A stretch of 64,000 bases of DNA from Branchipolynoe longqiensis (GCA_030323885.1 CM059187.1:88145726-88209725), one strand, 5' to 3'; shown: positions 53,841 to 64,000, counted from the first letter of the stretch. Made by a program: numbers and translations. The notes: generated from the letters alone by a model not told the origin.

Positions 53841-54895
53841 AAATGTAATAAATATATAGACAGGATAATTTATTATCATTATATAAAAAGGCGGAGTGGC
53901 TTTTCGATTATTGTTTTTCGGATTATTACTGTGCAGTAATATGTTCGCTATTTAATTGTGATTAATATGTATATCGACCTATCGCTGCCCGACTTGATCG
54001 ATCCTGGGCTGTGCTACTGCAGCGCCAAGGTGTGCTGGTGCCTCGCGAACCCCCACTCGGCCATTTCGCACCGGGCTTTCAAATTTATAACCGGCTAGGC
54101 ATTATGCTAGCCAAGATCTCTCATTAAAGTGATCAACCCTTACTTTTGTTGTGTCTTGTCTGATTTGAGAGTAGCCTAACTTTATATATATATACATATT
54201 CAAAGGTAGCTGCATATATTATTATTGAAGAAGAAAGCAAGAGGATGTGTAGTTTTACTGCAATCGCTGCTGTTTTGTTAATTCATCACATAACAATCAC
54301 CTATTTCTACCACATCCTTCACTGTCCACATGTCTGCAGGAACAACACTCATAGGTGCACACCAACAGATAACTAGCACCGAATCTGCATCATCACAAAA
54401 AAAACAAATGTGTAAACCCCTCATGGAACTAGGTATTACAACTGTAACACAAGCAAACAAACCAGTAACTAGCTAATACTGCAAACAGTTTTTAGCAATG
54501 ATATTCCCCTTTTTTTTCTTTTCCTTTCTTTTCCTTTTTTTGGGGGTAAATATTTGATTCATCTGAATACATATTTTGTCAGCACCGGGGCACTGGTCTT
54601 CCAGCCGTTGGAGTGATCACATTTGATCTGTACATAGTGGAAGTGGAATGTGTTGCTTTGTGTGCAGCACAACCCATTCTGAACATAAAAAGAAAGTGGG
54701 GGAGCAGCCTATGCTGCATCGTGTACAGCATAGGTACTCAACATAGTGCAAGGCATATGCATCAATATAGAGTGTACAGTACTTTACACTAGTGGTTCAA
54801 TCATATGCTGTGTTTGTATATCAGTTAGATTTGGTTATAATAACGTTTAGTCTTTTAATAGTGCCATATTGTGCATGCCTAGTGGTTTATATTGT
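53841..54895. other. AT-rich spacer, no gene supported
   Basis: Two A/T- or T/C-rich runs (54400, 54505-54540). A ~70-bp segment (54570-54610, TTTTGTCAGCACCGGGGCAC) resembles 60930-60965. No coding signal. Confidence 0.4.
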
Positions 54896-54899
54896 GTGC

Positions 54900-55975
54900 A
54901 TTGATGGTTGAAGATGTAGTTTGAGTTGAAACACTACACATGGTGGCTGCGACATCGCAATAACACATTCTGCTAACAGTTTTTAACAATGATGTTCCCA
55001 TTGAAACACTAGGCATGGTGGCTGCGACATGTCTCGGTGTTCCACCCAACATTTGGATATGTCCAAAGGGGGGACATGACAATAACAAATTCTGAAACAG
55101 TTTTTAACAAAGATATTCCCATTGAAACACTTCGCATGGTGGCTGCGACATGCGTCAGTGTTCCACCCAATGTCGGGATATGTCAAAGGGGGGTGGGGGG
55201 GGGGGGGGGGGGGGTGACATTGCAATAACAAATTCTGCAAACAATTGTTAACAATGATATTCCCATTCAAACACTTAGCCTGGCGGTTGCGACATGCCTC
55301 AATGTTCATCCCAACATATGGATATGTCAAGGGGGGTGGGGGGCATTGCAATAACATATTCTGCAAACAATTTTTAGCAAAGATATTCCCATTGAAACAC
55401 TTCGCATGGCGGCTGCGACATACCTCAGTGTTCCACCCAACGTTGGGATATGTCAAGGGGGGTCGGGGACATTGCATTGCAAAATTCTGCAAACAATTTT
55501 TAACCATGATATTCCCATTCAAACACTTCGCCTGGCGGTTACGACATGTCTCAATGTTCATCCCATCATCTGGATATGTCAAGGGGGGGGGGGGGGGGGG
55601 CATTGCAATAACATATTCTGCAAACAATTGTTAACAATGATATTCCCATTCAAACACTTAGCCTGGCGGTTGCGACATGCCTCAATGTTCATCCCATCAT
55701 CTGGATATGTCAAGGGGGGTGGGGGGCATTGCAATAATATATTCTGCAAACAATTTTTAATAATGATATTCCCATTGAAACACTTCGCATGGCGGTTGCG
55801 ACACCCTTCAGTGTTCCACCTAACATCTAGATATGCTAAATAGGGGGGGGGGGGGTGTAACAACGCAATAATAAATTCTCCACACAGTTTTTAACAATGA
55901 CATTCCCCTTGAAACACTACATATGGCGCTGCGACATGCCTCAGTGTTCGACACAGCATCTGGATATCCTTGAGT
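54900..55975. repeat. Tandem satellite, ~118-bp unit with an internal poly(G) tract (about nine copies)
   Basis: Each unit has CAATGATATTCCCATT, AAACACTTCGCATGGCGG, TGCGACATGCCTCAGTG, ATCTGGATATGTCAAGGGGG and GCATTGCAATAACA. The G tract varies from about 6 to more than 20 bases between units. Minus-strand frames with repeated CPPPPLTYP follow from the unit and are not taken as genes. Confidence 0.95.
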
Positions 55976-56076
55976 TTCTTTCTAAATTGTCTTTTTTTCT
56001 AATCCGGCAACTACGTGGTAAACATACATGAAATTTATTACCCAATTCAAATTCCTTCTCCCTATAGAATCAACAT

Positions 56077-56128
56077 ATGCCGACCTTCCGCACGGGAAGC
56101 CTACGCTGTACCGATTCGGTCGCCAGGT
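56077..56128 (-). repeat. SINE head fragment (type B)
   Basis: GCCGACCTTCCGCACGGGAAG to GATTCGGTCGCCAGGTCC, the reverse complement of the head only. Confidence 0.75.
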
Positions 56129-56429
56129 CCGGTGGTTAGGGACGCGGTTGGCTGTGGGTGGGATGGCGGTGAGACGCCCGCCGTCTGTGTGTGTGTGGGG
56201 GGGGGGGGGGGGGGGGGCGGTGGCGGTCAGCGGCGGGACTTCCGGCCGGGTGAGGAGGTACACATGAGGCGTGGTGGGGCGTGGCCTACCCGTAAAGGGG
56301 CCGTCCAACGTTATCAACATTTTCAAGATAGTACGAAGAGAAACAACTTGTCAGATCCCCCCTACCCCTCACCCCCCTCACCCCACCCCAACGAAAGTAG
56401 TACGCATCACCATTTTACTACAGACTCTG
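56129..56429. repeat. GC-rich spacer with (TG)n and a long G run
   Basis: TGTGTGTG followed by more than 20 G (56186-56217), then purine- or C-rich unique sequence. No gene. Confidence 0.6.
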
Positions 56430-56545
56430 ATATTTTGGGAAGTCACGGGATTCAAACCCCCGTGTTTGAACTGTAGTTGAGTGAAACCAATAACTTTTAA
56501 ATTGACATGTGTCACTACCTAGCCCGGTGTTTGGCATTACTACTA
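56430..56545 (+). repeat. SINE fragment (head and start of body)
   Basis: CACGGGATTCAAACCCCCGTG and GTGTCACTACCTAGCCCGGTG. It is cut off by the transposon at 56546. Confidence 0.7.
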
Positions 56546-57457
56546 CAGCACAACCCCTTTAAACCAAGCTCGGTTAAACCAAACGATCGGTTAATCCAAA
56601 CTTTTTTCGGCGGCCCGGCAGAATACTACCGTTTATCATATAAAAAAGTTGGTTAAACGAAACTCGGTTAATCCAAAGTATCTGTTAATCCAAACAAAAT
56701 TGTCAGCCCCAGGCCACTTCCGATACAGTTAAACCAAACATTCATGTGGTTTTAAGGTCATCTGAGACTTTTTTTATATGATAAATGGTAGTATTTTGCC
56801 AGGTCACCGAAAAAAGTTTGGAGTAATCGATCGTTTGATTTAACCGAGGTTGGTTTAATGGGGTTAAACTGTATATACATAAAAAAAACAATAATCATAG
56901 TGTCCACTAGATACAAATTCACCCCATACTGCTTCAGTAGGGGTGCAAACCAACCCTATGTAAAAGCTGTCAAAAAAACGGGTCAATGAATTGAGAGCCT
57001 AATTTCACAATCTAAGAAGCAACATTTATTCTTTACATATGTCTTATTGATAGCCCGCTACCTTTGAATTGAAAAATATAATATAATATCTAGTTTAATC
57101 AGATTTAAAAGTGAAATTGACGGCGTTCTCTGGCCGCCATCTTGTCTTTTTGCATTCTCTCTTATTCACCAACTCTGTTCTGATATAAGTAACCATTTGA
57201 CACTGGTGCCAGGCACTCTACTTGTTGTTCCATACTAACGCTATTTTCGCCCGTATTTATATAAGGCTGGTCTTCACCCGTGTACTACAAGTACTGGGTG
57301 AATCTTTTATCTAAGTGTCCACATACATTTTACATTCATAATGCACCCCCGTTTTTGCCAAAGCCAAGTGAAAGTCAAAGCTCGGTTAAACCAATGATCG
57401 GTTAATTCAAACACATTTCTAGGGTCCATTCAAGTTTGGTTTAATGGGGTTATAGTG
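56546..57457 (-). mobile_element. TA-flanked CAG...CTG transposon (family T), interrupted by MITE M1
   Basis: Starts CAGCACAACCCC after TA and ends GGTTATAGTG before TA. Over its first 330 bp it is a foldback: AAACGATCGGTTAATCC and GGCAGAATACTACCGTTTATC are mirrored by GATAAATGGTAGTATTTTGCC and ATCGATCGTTTGATTTAACC. The remaining ~170 bp is split by M1 at 56908-57313. Aligned in reverse with 60064-60567 it is collinear. TA flanks and CAGT-type ends suggest a Tc1/mariner or pogo-like origin. Non-coding. Confidence 0.85.
56908..57313 (-). mobile_element. MITE family M1, copy 2, nested in a family T transposon
   Basis: 406 bp, reverse orientation relative to 14571-14988 and matching it across the interior (for example CGGCGTTCTCTGGCCGCCAT, AAGCAACATTTATTCTTTAC). 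The 9-bp duplication AGTGTCCAC lies at 56899-56907 and 57314-57322. The left inverted end is more diverged (TAGATACAAATTCACCCC). Confidence 0.93.
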
Positions 57458-57534
57458 TACTAGGATAGGGAAATTAGGAGTTTAATTATATGCAATTGAA
57501 AATTCTTGCTTAATCAACTAACATAAGATCATGG

Positions 57535-57690
57535 AGGTGATGTAAATGGGAAATATTTTGCCTAGCGCAGGATTCGAACCCACATGTCTTGCCATTCCGG
57601 GGCTAGTGTGCTAGCCAGTACACTACCTAGGCTCCCTAATGTAATCACCCTATCCCTATGTACCTCTCTATGTGGTTCCTTGCCAGAAGC
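57535..57690 (-). repeat. Family C SINE fragment (tRNA-Gln-like head)
   Basis: The minus strand reads GGGAGCCTAGGTAGTGTACT and GTGGGTTCGAATCCTGCGC. A single diverged unit. Confidence 0.8.
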
Positions 57691-57777
57691 CTACTACAGT
57701 ACCACAAAGAAGTAAAATACAATCACTGAAGAATATCATCATTTTATTAAATGCCAAAAGTTGTACTTTACTGACAA

Positions 57778-57800
57778 ACTCCCCCCCCCCCCCCTCCTGT
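57778..57800 (+). repeat. Poly(C) run
   Basis: About 16 consecutive C at 57779-57794. Confidence 0.9.
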
Positions 57801-57837
57801 CGTTCGCTTTGCACTACTGTGAAATTGTTAAAAACTT

Positions 57838-57960
57838 TGGAATGCATCTAAGGTGAATTTTGGGCAAAGACTTTAATCCAAGGTATGTAAGACTATATAG
57901 GTCCACTTATTAAGCATGTGTTGCTGCATAGAACTTAGAAGGAGATCCTGAGTCAATTGA
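57838..57960 (-). repeat. Family E fragment
   Basis: GGTCCACTTATTAAGCATGTG and GTCAATTGAATAGAAGG resemble 29225-29320 and, in reverse, 45730-45770. Confidence 0.45.
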
Positions 57961-57969
57961 ATAGAAGGC

Positions 57970-58022
57970 AGTACCCGTCCTGATATGACTTTAGATGTTG
58001 CGAGGACGTAAAAGAACAACAA
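57970..58022 (+). repeat. SINE 3'-tail fragment
   Basis: ACCCGTCCTGATATGACTTT and GATGTTGCGAGGACGTAAAA only. Confidence 0.75.
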
Positions 58023-58585
58023 ATAACCAATAAGGCTGGCTGGATTGCATGTTGCTTGCTGGCTGTTTGAGCCTTGGTGCTACTGCATTCCATCCAATCA
58101 CACCGGCCGATACAAGTGGGACCGGAAGTCGTTGGTAGCCATGTTATATGCAAGAAGTACTTCCTCAAATATTTACCAACTAGAGAGGCATCAGGCATCG
58201 GGAGGCGTCACTGGTTGTTGACGCCTGTAAAGCTATCAATGGTAGAGCACCAGCATGCCTGTGCAACCTTTTGTGTCTCAATAGTCAATAGTCATCCCGA
58301 TCTGCCAGATCATCCATTCTGGTATTATTACATGTCCCTGTGTCAATACTCAAATCACATCCTTATTATGCCTTCTCTCTGGCAGGTCCTCCTTTGTGTA
58401 CTAGGTTGCAGAGGAGGTGAGTAAAGTTGTATCTCTCTTTTAAAAATCTGTTCTCCATATTTATCAAATTGGGAAAACTAGTTGGGTATTTTTGGTTGTT
58501 TTTATTTTGAAGGGGGGGGGGGGGTACTTCTCTCTCTTCTGACTGTTTTAGCCAAGCAAATAATTTACTTTAGATAAAATACTAC
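58023..58585. other. Unique sequence, no gene supported
   Basis: A 116-codon frame at 58074-58424 shows no recognisable motif and no splice context. Poly(G) at 58514-58525. Confidence 0.4.
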
Positions 58586-58591
58586 CCCATG

Positions 58592-58925
58592 ACGGGATGA
58601 GTTAAGCGTCCGTCTCCGTTTTGGTAGATCGTGGGATTCGAACCCATGGGTTCGAACCCTGCTCGAGTCAAACCAATTATTTAAAAATTGATACTTGTCA
58701 CTTCCAAGCCAGGCACTCGACATTAATAGGATAGGGCACGCACTGGTTGGCTCAGTGTCAGGATAATGTGACTGAGTGTGATATCAGGTCATCATTGTGC
58801 TGGTAGCATGGTCTCCCAGTGGGACAGCACTATAAAGTTGCCATGAGTGTGTACTATCACAAGTTGGTACCCCTCCTGATACGACCTTAGATGTTGCCAG
58901 GACGTAAAACTCCAACAACCAAGCA
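58592..58925 (+). repeat. tRNA-derived SINE, type-A head, near full length
   Basis: GATGAGTTAAGCGTCCGTC, B box GGGTTCGAACCCTGC, and a complete body to GACGTAAAACTCCAACAACC. No clear target duplication found. Confidence 0.92.
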
Positions 58926-59026
58926 AGTACACTGTAGCTGTGACCTTGTGTGCTAAGGTCGGAGCCTCTGTCCGTTCTGAGGGACCAGCGGAACTCGGAA
59001 CATACACATTAAATAACTGGTGTTCT

Positions 59027-59318
59027 CTGTGGCGGAGTGGTTAGAGTGTCTGACTTTTTTCTAGGTCGGACTCCTAATCTGAAGGTCGGTGGTTCGATTC
59101 CCTGTGCCCCTCTGCCAATTTGGATAACTTAGAGCGTCATCAAAGGTCGGTTGCTCTCATAGTCATACCATGTCTATGTGGTGTGGGAGGTAAAAAAATC
59201 CCTTGGGTCGGTAAAAGTGTAGGCTCGGGCTTTCTATCGACAAACTGTCTAATGGTGAAAACAAGCCTATTCAGGCTTATCCATGATAGGTAGTATACAT
59301 CTTCAACAACAACAACAT
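59027..59318 (+). repeat. SINE with a different tRNA-like head (family D), (AAC)n tail
   Basis: A box TGGCGGAGTGGTTAGAGTG (59039-59057), B box GGTTCGATTCC (59092-59102), a unique body, and a CAACAACAACAAC tail at 59306-59318. The long bulge between the boxes shows it is not a functional tRNA. Only one copy in this window. Confidence 0.75.
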
Positions 59319-59403
59319 GGTGTTGATGGTATTTTCTTCCAGCTTTACCATATACGCTGTAATAGGGGACTGTGCTTCCTGCCCTCATCTTGATGTTCTT
59401 CGT

Positions 59404-59856
59404 TAAAGGGGCTGTCACATTAGGGTTTTTTGCGGGAGCGTATGGCGGCGTAGGCGCGTTACATCATATACGTCGGCATACGCCGTATACGCTACTCATA
59501 CACTACGCATACGCTACTCATGCGCTACTCATACGCCGCCAGATGCCGCCAGATGCCGGCTTATGTGAAGCATATGAGGCATACGCCGCCATACGCTTTC
59601 ATAAATCCGTCCGTCCAAACTTTTTGTGCATGCTAAAAAAAACTCGACCTATGAGGGCGTATGGCCCATACTGTCAAAAAATGTCACAGCACGCTCCCAT
59701 ACGCTCCTCGTACGCTCCTCGTATGCTCCTCGTAGGTTCCACATACGCTCAAAACCATCCGAAAGTTCACAAAATGTCATCATAGGCCGGCACGCGCAGG
59801 ACCTACGTAGGTTTTCAATACGCTCCCGCCATACACCGTAATGTGACAGGGCCTTA
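59404..59856 (+). mobile_element. MITE with TAAAGGGGCTGTCACATTA ends and short-word interior
   Basis: The left end is mirrored by TAATGTGACAGGGCCTTAA (59838-59856). The interior iterates ATACGCTACTC, CATACGCCGCCAGATGCCG and ACGCTCCTCGT. Same terminal family as 36248-36877. Confidence 0.78.
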
Positions 59857-59889
59857 AGGTCTTGAATACATTTGATACATTTGTTAGTT

Positions 59890-60060
59890 AGCTAGTGCAA
59901 TGGAGGTACGTGAAGCGGAGGGAACATTGCGTCTCGACCAGGATTCGAACCCATACTTCTAGTGTACTAATCATTAGATCAACTGGACTCCATGATACAA
60001 CCACCATATCCACGCCTACCTGTATGTGTGGCTACTTGCCTGAGATGTCAGTGTAGACTA
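59890..60060 (-). repeat. Family C SINE fragment
   Basis: The minus strand carries TGGAGTCCAGTTGATCTAATGATTAG and GGGTTCGAATCCTGG in split form, then the body GACATCTCAGGCAAGTAGCC. Confidence 0.75.
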
Positions 60061-60063
60061 TTA

Positions 60064-60567
60064 CAGTATAACCCCATGAAACCAAACTTGAAGGGACCCT
60101 AGAAATTTGTTTGGACTAACCGATCATTGGTTTAACTGAGCTTTGGCTTCGACTTTGACTTTGAGTAAACATGTATTTCACATGTAATATACAATGTATG
60201 TGGACACTTTGATTATTGTTTTTTTATTTATATACAGTATGACCCTGTTAAACCAAGCTTGGTTAAGCCAAACGTTCGGTTAATCTAAACTTTTTCGGCA
60301 GCCCGGCAAAATACTACCATTTATCATATAAAAAAGTTGGTGGGGTCTCAGATGACCTTATAACCATATGAAAGTTTGGTTTTGCCATACTGGAGTGGCC
60401 TGGGGTCCGACAATATTGTCTGGATTAACCGATAATTTGGATTAACCGACTTTGGTTTAACTAACTTTTTTATATGATAAATGGTAGTATTTTGCCGGGC
60501 CGCCGAAAAAAGTTTGGATTAACCGATCGTTTGATTTAACCGAGGTTGGTTTAACAAGGTTATACTG
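60064..60567 (+). mobile_element. Uninterrupted family T transposon (504 bp), sister of 56546-57457
   Basis: CAGTATAACCCC at the left and GGTTATACTG at the right, flanked by TA (60062-60063, 60568-60569). It contains an inner ~332-bp foldback (60236-60567) whose arms are about 104 bp. At 60200-60208 it has a single GTGGACACT, the intact site where M1 inserted in the sister copy. Confidence 0.9.
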
Positions 60568-60569
60568 TA

Positions 60570-61300
60570 TATTGAGAGCTTATTCAAGAGGTAGTCAATA
60601 TTGTTGTCTAGCTAAAAAGCATGTCTTTAGCCAGTGAAACCGCCTATTTCCGTAAGCTACAAAGCTCTTATTATATCAGAATTCAACTGGTATAATAACT
60701 CAACCATTAGCTCACTCTTGCAGTGTAGTAATTCCCGCAAATAAGAAAGTATTGCAAATCTAACGAGTACGGCATTTTGTTCATTCATGATCGATTTCAT
60801 GTCATACTAATGCCCAGTACTTGAGCTGTTGTTGCTGTGTTGTTTGTGTGTATACCTGTCTGTGTGCGTATGTTGATGCTTTTGTGTGTGTGTTTTTTTG
60901 TAAATATAGTTTTCATTGAAAAAAGTATTTTGTCAGTGCCATGATATTGCTCTTCCAGCCATGTGGCAATACAGTTATTTACAATATATGTTTATATGTA
61001 GTCTGATATTACCATCAGCAGCTAGCTCAAGTCAGCCGAAATAACAATATTAATAGTTCCAAGACTTGCATGGTTGGACAATTTACATATGAGATAGTAA
61101 TTATATGTATAATACATACTTACTTACAATAAGGGCTCATGGCGTATTGCATTCTGGGTACAAAAAGCTGATCGGCGCGCGGTGCCGTTGTGCAGCATGA
61201 ATGCTATACACGCCCTCTACCGGCAGACCCATCAACCACATCAATCATTCACAATGAAAATACATTACTTTGCCGGCTGAACCTCGAGGGGCTCCGTGTG
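60570..61300. other. Unique AT-rich sequence, no gene supported
   Basis: No convincing frames. GT-rich stretch at 60840-60900. Confidence 0.4.
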
Positions 61301-61436
61301 TATATGTGCGAGTGAGCCGTGAGAAAACAATATGAGCCGTGTACAGTGCCCGTATGTGGGCGCCCTCTAACTTTCACCCGCGCTCCCCCCACCCGCTCCC
61401 GCCCCCACCCACCTACGCATGCACCACACCCCTACA

Positions 61437-61928
61437 CCGGTGTTGCAGTTTCCGCGGCACACCAGTTTGCGAGGGACACATCCATTCAAACGCATTGTCA
61501 ATGACCATGAGTGATCTTCATACAGAAAAAGTCAAATATCTCTCAAATTACACCAGCTAGAAACAAACCACTTGGTACACATATAGAAAACATCTTTACC
61601 AAAATGATTATATTAAATTTATAAGGTTAGGGTTCTTGATTTCTATTAATTTTGAATAAAACTAATGTTTTGCACTGCGCATACCATCAAACTCAAGGCA
61701 TTGTCAATGGTCGTGAGCAATCTGCATACAAAAAATACAGCAAAAGTGAAATATCTCTAAAACCACACCACCTAGAAACAAATCGATTGGTACACATATA
61801 GAAAACATCTTTACCAAAAACATTATATTAAATTTATAAGGTTAGTGACGATGCTGTTTGATTTTGACTCATGCGCAGAAGCGATGTGTCCCTCGCAAAC
61901 TGGGGTGCCGCGGAAACTGCAACACCGG
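61437..61928 (+). mobile_element. MITE with 46-bp inverted termini and an internal direct duplication
   Basis: CCGGTGTTGCAGTTTCCGCG through GCGAGGGACACATC (61437-61483) is mirrored at 61882-61928 with about two mismatches. Inside, a ~140-bp segment from GCATTGTCAATG to AAATTTATAAGGTTAG occurs twice (61491-61628 and 61699-61842). A SINE begins immediately at its right end. Confidence 0.88.
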
Positions 61929-62240
61929 CTGTGGTGACCGAATCGGTAGAGCGCAGGTTTCCCGTGCGGGAAGTTGACTGTTAGAATTCCAGCCGAGTCA
62001 AACCAATGACTTATCAAATTGATATTTGTTGCTACCTAGCCTGGCGCTCGCCATTAATAGGATAGGATAATGACTGGTTAGCACATTATTAGGATAATAT
62101 GACCGCGTGGGAAATCGGGTCAAGGCACTGACGGCCTGGTCTCCCAGTGGAAGCACTATAACGTTCCCATGAGTCTGTACTGTCACAAGTTGGTACCCAT
62201 CCTGATATGACCTTAGATGTTGCTAGGGCGTAAAACAACA
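61927..62240 (+). repeat. tRNA-derived SINE, type-B head, abutting a MITE
   Basis: TGGTGACCGAATCGGTAGAGC (A box), TAGAATTCCAGCCGAGTC (eroded B box), and the body to TTGCTAGGGCGTAAAACAAC. Confidence 0.9.
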
Positions 62241-62282
62241 AGAAACAAGTCTTATATACCCTACTACACCCCTCCACCTTGT

Positions 62283-62400
62283 GTCCAGGCAGATAACCAT
62301 GCCGTGTTGCTAACTGGATATCATGGGATCAATCCCCCACCAAGTTAAACCAAAGACTTATAAAACTGGCACTTTGTAGTAGGACATTAACCCATCATGT
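62283..62400 (+). repeat. SINE head fragment
   Basis: AGATAACCATGCCGTGTTGC, GGGATCAATCCCCC and AAGTTAAACCAAAGACTTA. It stops early in the body. Confidence 0.65.
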
Positions 62401-62489
62401 CTATCTCCTCACTATTAGTATAAACGGGATAAATACATCATTTAATATTTCATAGTGTTATATAATTCAGTTAAACACTTTCCCACTAA

Positions 62490-62805
62490 GCGGTGGCCAA
62501 ATCGGAAAGTGCGCTGGCTTCCCGTGCTGAAGTTAGGGGGTTCTAATCCTTGTTGAGTCAAACTAATGACTTACAAACTTGATATTTGTCACTAAGTAAG
62601 CCTCGCGCTTGGCATTACTACGATAGGTTTCATCGATATCAGGATAATGTGACTGAGTGGGATATCTGGTCATGGTGCCGAAGATTTGGTCTCCTAGTGG
62701 GGCAGCACTAACAGATATCGCCACGAGTGCGCAATGTCACAAGTCGGTAACTGTTCTGATATGAATGATCTTAAATGTTGCTAAGACTTAAAACCCCAAC
62801 AAATA
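62490..62805 (+). repeat. tRNA-derived SINE, type-B head
   Basis: GCGGTGGCCAAATCGGAAAG and GGGGTTCTAATCCTTG. The body is full, ending AAGACTTAAAACCCCAAC. Confidence 0.9.
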
Positions 62806-62847
62806 AACAACACACATGCCCCCTATATCTTGTTGCCGCCAGCAAAG

Positions 62848-63029
62848 TGACCTGATATCCCACTCAGTCACATTATCCTGACACTGAGCCAACTAGTCCT
62901 TGCCCTATCCTAATGCTGACCGCCTGGCTAGGAAGTGACAAGTATCAATATTTAAGTAATTGTTTTGACTTGACCAGGGTTCGAAAACACGATCCCATGG
63001 TCTACCAACACGGGAGACGGGCCCTCTTA
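62848..63029 (-). repeat. tRNA-derived SINE, type-A head, 3'-truncated
   Basis: The minus strand starts with GGGCCCGTCTCCCGTG and ATCGTGTTTTCGAACCC; the tail half is missing. Confidence 0.85.
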
Positions 63030-63150
63030 AGGCTGCATTCCATATACGCGTAATGCGTAATGCGTTACGCGTTATGCGTTATGCGAATGCCAGCATTCCA
63101 TATACGCGTAATGCATATTGCGTTATGCGTAATGCGTTATGCAGTGAAGT
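63030..63150. repeat. Palindromic short-word repeat (ATGCGTAATGCG / CGCGTTATGCG)
   Basis: Two copies of GCATTCCATATACGCGTAATGC (63044, 63092 regions), separated by alternating GCGTTACGCGTTATGCG words. Similar in style to the interiors of the short-word MITEs. Confidence 0.75.
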
Positions 63151-63714
63151 ATATAAAAAGTACACACACACAGAAACACAGAAATGAGAAATATGAAGAA
63201 TGGGACGGTGCAAACATGTAGGTTTATGCGGCGGACCTGTTAGGTTTATTATTATTATTGGGGGGTTTGTAACCTAGCGGTCACTGGCTGCAGGACTGCA
63301 GCATTACTAAACGGCGCCGTTAAAACGGCCCGTTTTTGGTGGTGTTTTTTTTGTTGGTTTTTTTTTGGGGGGGGGGGGGGTCTTTCCTTCTTGTTTCTTG
63401 TGGTGGGGGGGGGGGGGCATGGTGCTTTGTGCGGTGACTTGTGCTGTGGTGCGGCGGTGGCCCGGCAGTGGCAATACGTTCTTGGGCCCACGGTCCTGTA
63501 CCTCGGCCGGAGAGCAAAGCGGGATCCGGTGTCGTTGGCAGTGGGGCCATGGGCGGCGCATTGGACCTCCGGGCCCTCGTCGCAGGGTGTGTGGTCCAGA
63601 GCCAGTGGCTCTTGGATCGGGGTGATGTGGGTGGGTGTGGCTGTATCCGCGGTCCCGGCACCCACTCCGTCGGTGATCGAAGTGGGAACCGGCGTTGTGG
63701 GTGCAGGGGTCGAG
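63151..63714. other. Spacer becoming GC-rich, poly(G) tracts, no gene supported
   Basis: Two G runs (63366-63380, 63403-63417). Overlapping frames on both strands from 63255 are GC-driven and show no motif. Confidence 0.45.
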
Positions 63715-64000
63715 GCCTGTCACATCGTTGTGTCCAGGACCGCACGGGGCTCCTGGTGTTGGGGTTGCATCTGGTGGGACCTCTCGGGGCTCCCGGGTGG
63801 GACCTCACGGGGCTCCCGGTGTAGGGGAAGCATCTGGTGGGACCTCACAGGGCTCCCGGGTGGGACCTCACGGGGCGTCCGGTGGGACCTCACGGGGCTC
63901 CCGGGTGGGACCTCACGGGGCTCCCGGGTGGGACCTCACGGGGCTCCCAAGTGGGACCTCACAGGGCTCCCGGGTGGGACCTCACGGGGCTCCCGGGTGG
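63715..64000 (+). repeat. GC-rich minisatellite, ~23-24-bp unit, continuing past the right edge
   Basis: Units GGGACCTCACGGGGCTCCCG followed by GGT recur, becoming regular from 63830 to 64000. Confidence 0.93.

Noticed and set aside
54983..55627. 214-codon minus-strand frame with repeated CPPPPLTYP and Cys-rich units, looking like a secreted repeat protein
   Set aside because: Units come from the 118-bp satellite and its poly(G) tract; plus-strand frames are equally open and there is no signal peptide or upstream gene structure.
59039..59105. Apparent tRNA gene with GGAGTGGTTAGAG and GGTTCGATTCC
   Set aside because: The inter-box region cannot form a normal tRNA, and a SINE body with an (AAC)n tail follows.
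63255..63808. Overlapping GC-rich frames on both strands near the right edge
   Set aside because: Three overlapping frames of similar length, driven by composition and poly(G) runs; no recognisable domain.

Overview
The window looks like non-coding, repeat-dominated DNA from a large animal genome, most likely a mollusc or another lophotrochozoan. Lineage evidence: a tRNA-derived SINE at about 5996-6325 (minus strand) has a body that I recognise from memory as common in bivalve and gastropod genomes; there are CR1-like LINEs, tyrosine-recombinase (YR) retrotransposons of the DIRS/Ngaro order, many short non-autonomous DNA transposons (MITEs) and very long micro- and minisatellites. There are no bacterial operons, rRNA genes or CRISPR arrays. 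The species cannot be named from this sequence alone.

Layout. 1-2247 (minus) is an uninterrupted CR1-like endonuclease/reverse transcriptase ORF running off the left edge, preceded by five exact-period 102-bp repeats (2335-2820). 2.9-6.7 kb holds degenerate SINEs, foldback repeats and a decayed LINE tail. 7.04-11.13 kb is a block of three successive minisatellites. Next to it, at 11148-11282 on the minus strand, is a candidate signal-peptide exon ending in a consensus splice donor, with a GC/CpG-rich stretch upstream (11.3-12.7 kb). This is the only plausible host gene piece I found. 12.8-14.3 kb is 7-mer repeats. 14.5-16.5 kb carries two MITEs. 16.7-20.7 kb is a wrecked YR retrotransposon with a duplicated gag region. 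21-25.5 kb is an inverted pair of dimeric tRNA-Gln-like SINEs set in AT-rich satellite. 26-30 kb is SINEs and MITEs. 30.6-34.1 kb is a second decayed YR retrotransposon (gag knuckle, RT, RNase H, YR).

37984-44938 is the best-preserved element: a Ngaro-type YR retrotransposon with the diagnostic split direct repeats A1-(gag, RT-RNase H, YR)-B1-A2-B2. The repeats are nearly identical, so insertion was recent. Its repeats carry a CRE-like site, a TATA box and a poly(A) signal. It interrupts an older foldback element. Its coding frames carry only a few lesions.

45-64 kb is again SINEs, MITEs and satellites. It includes a nested insertion whose unoccupied target site survives in a sister copy within the same window (56546-57457 versus 60064-60567), which fixes the 9-bp target duplication of that MITE. 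The autonomous elements (LINE, YR elements) encode their own mobilisation proteins; the SINEs and MITEs encode nothing and depend on partners not identified here. I found no evidence of a new multi-gene biological system. The unusual content is mobile-element architecture and satellite structure.
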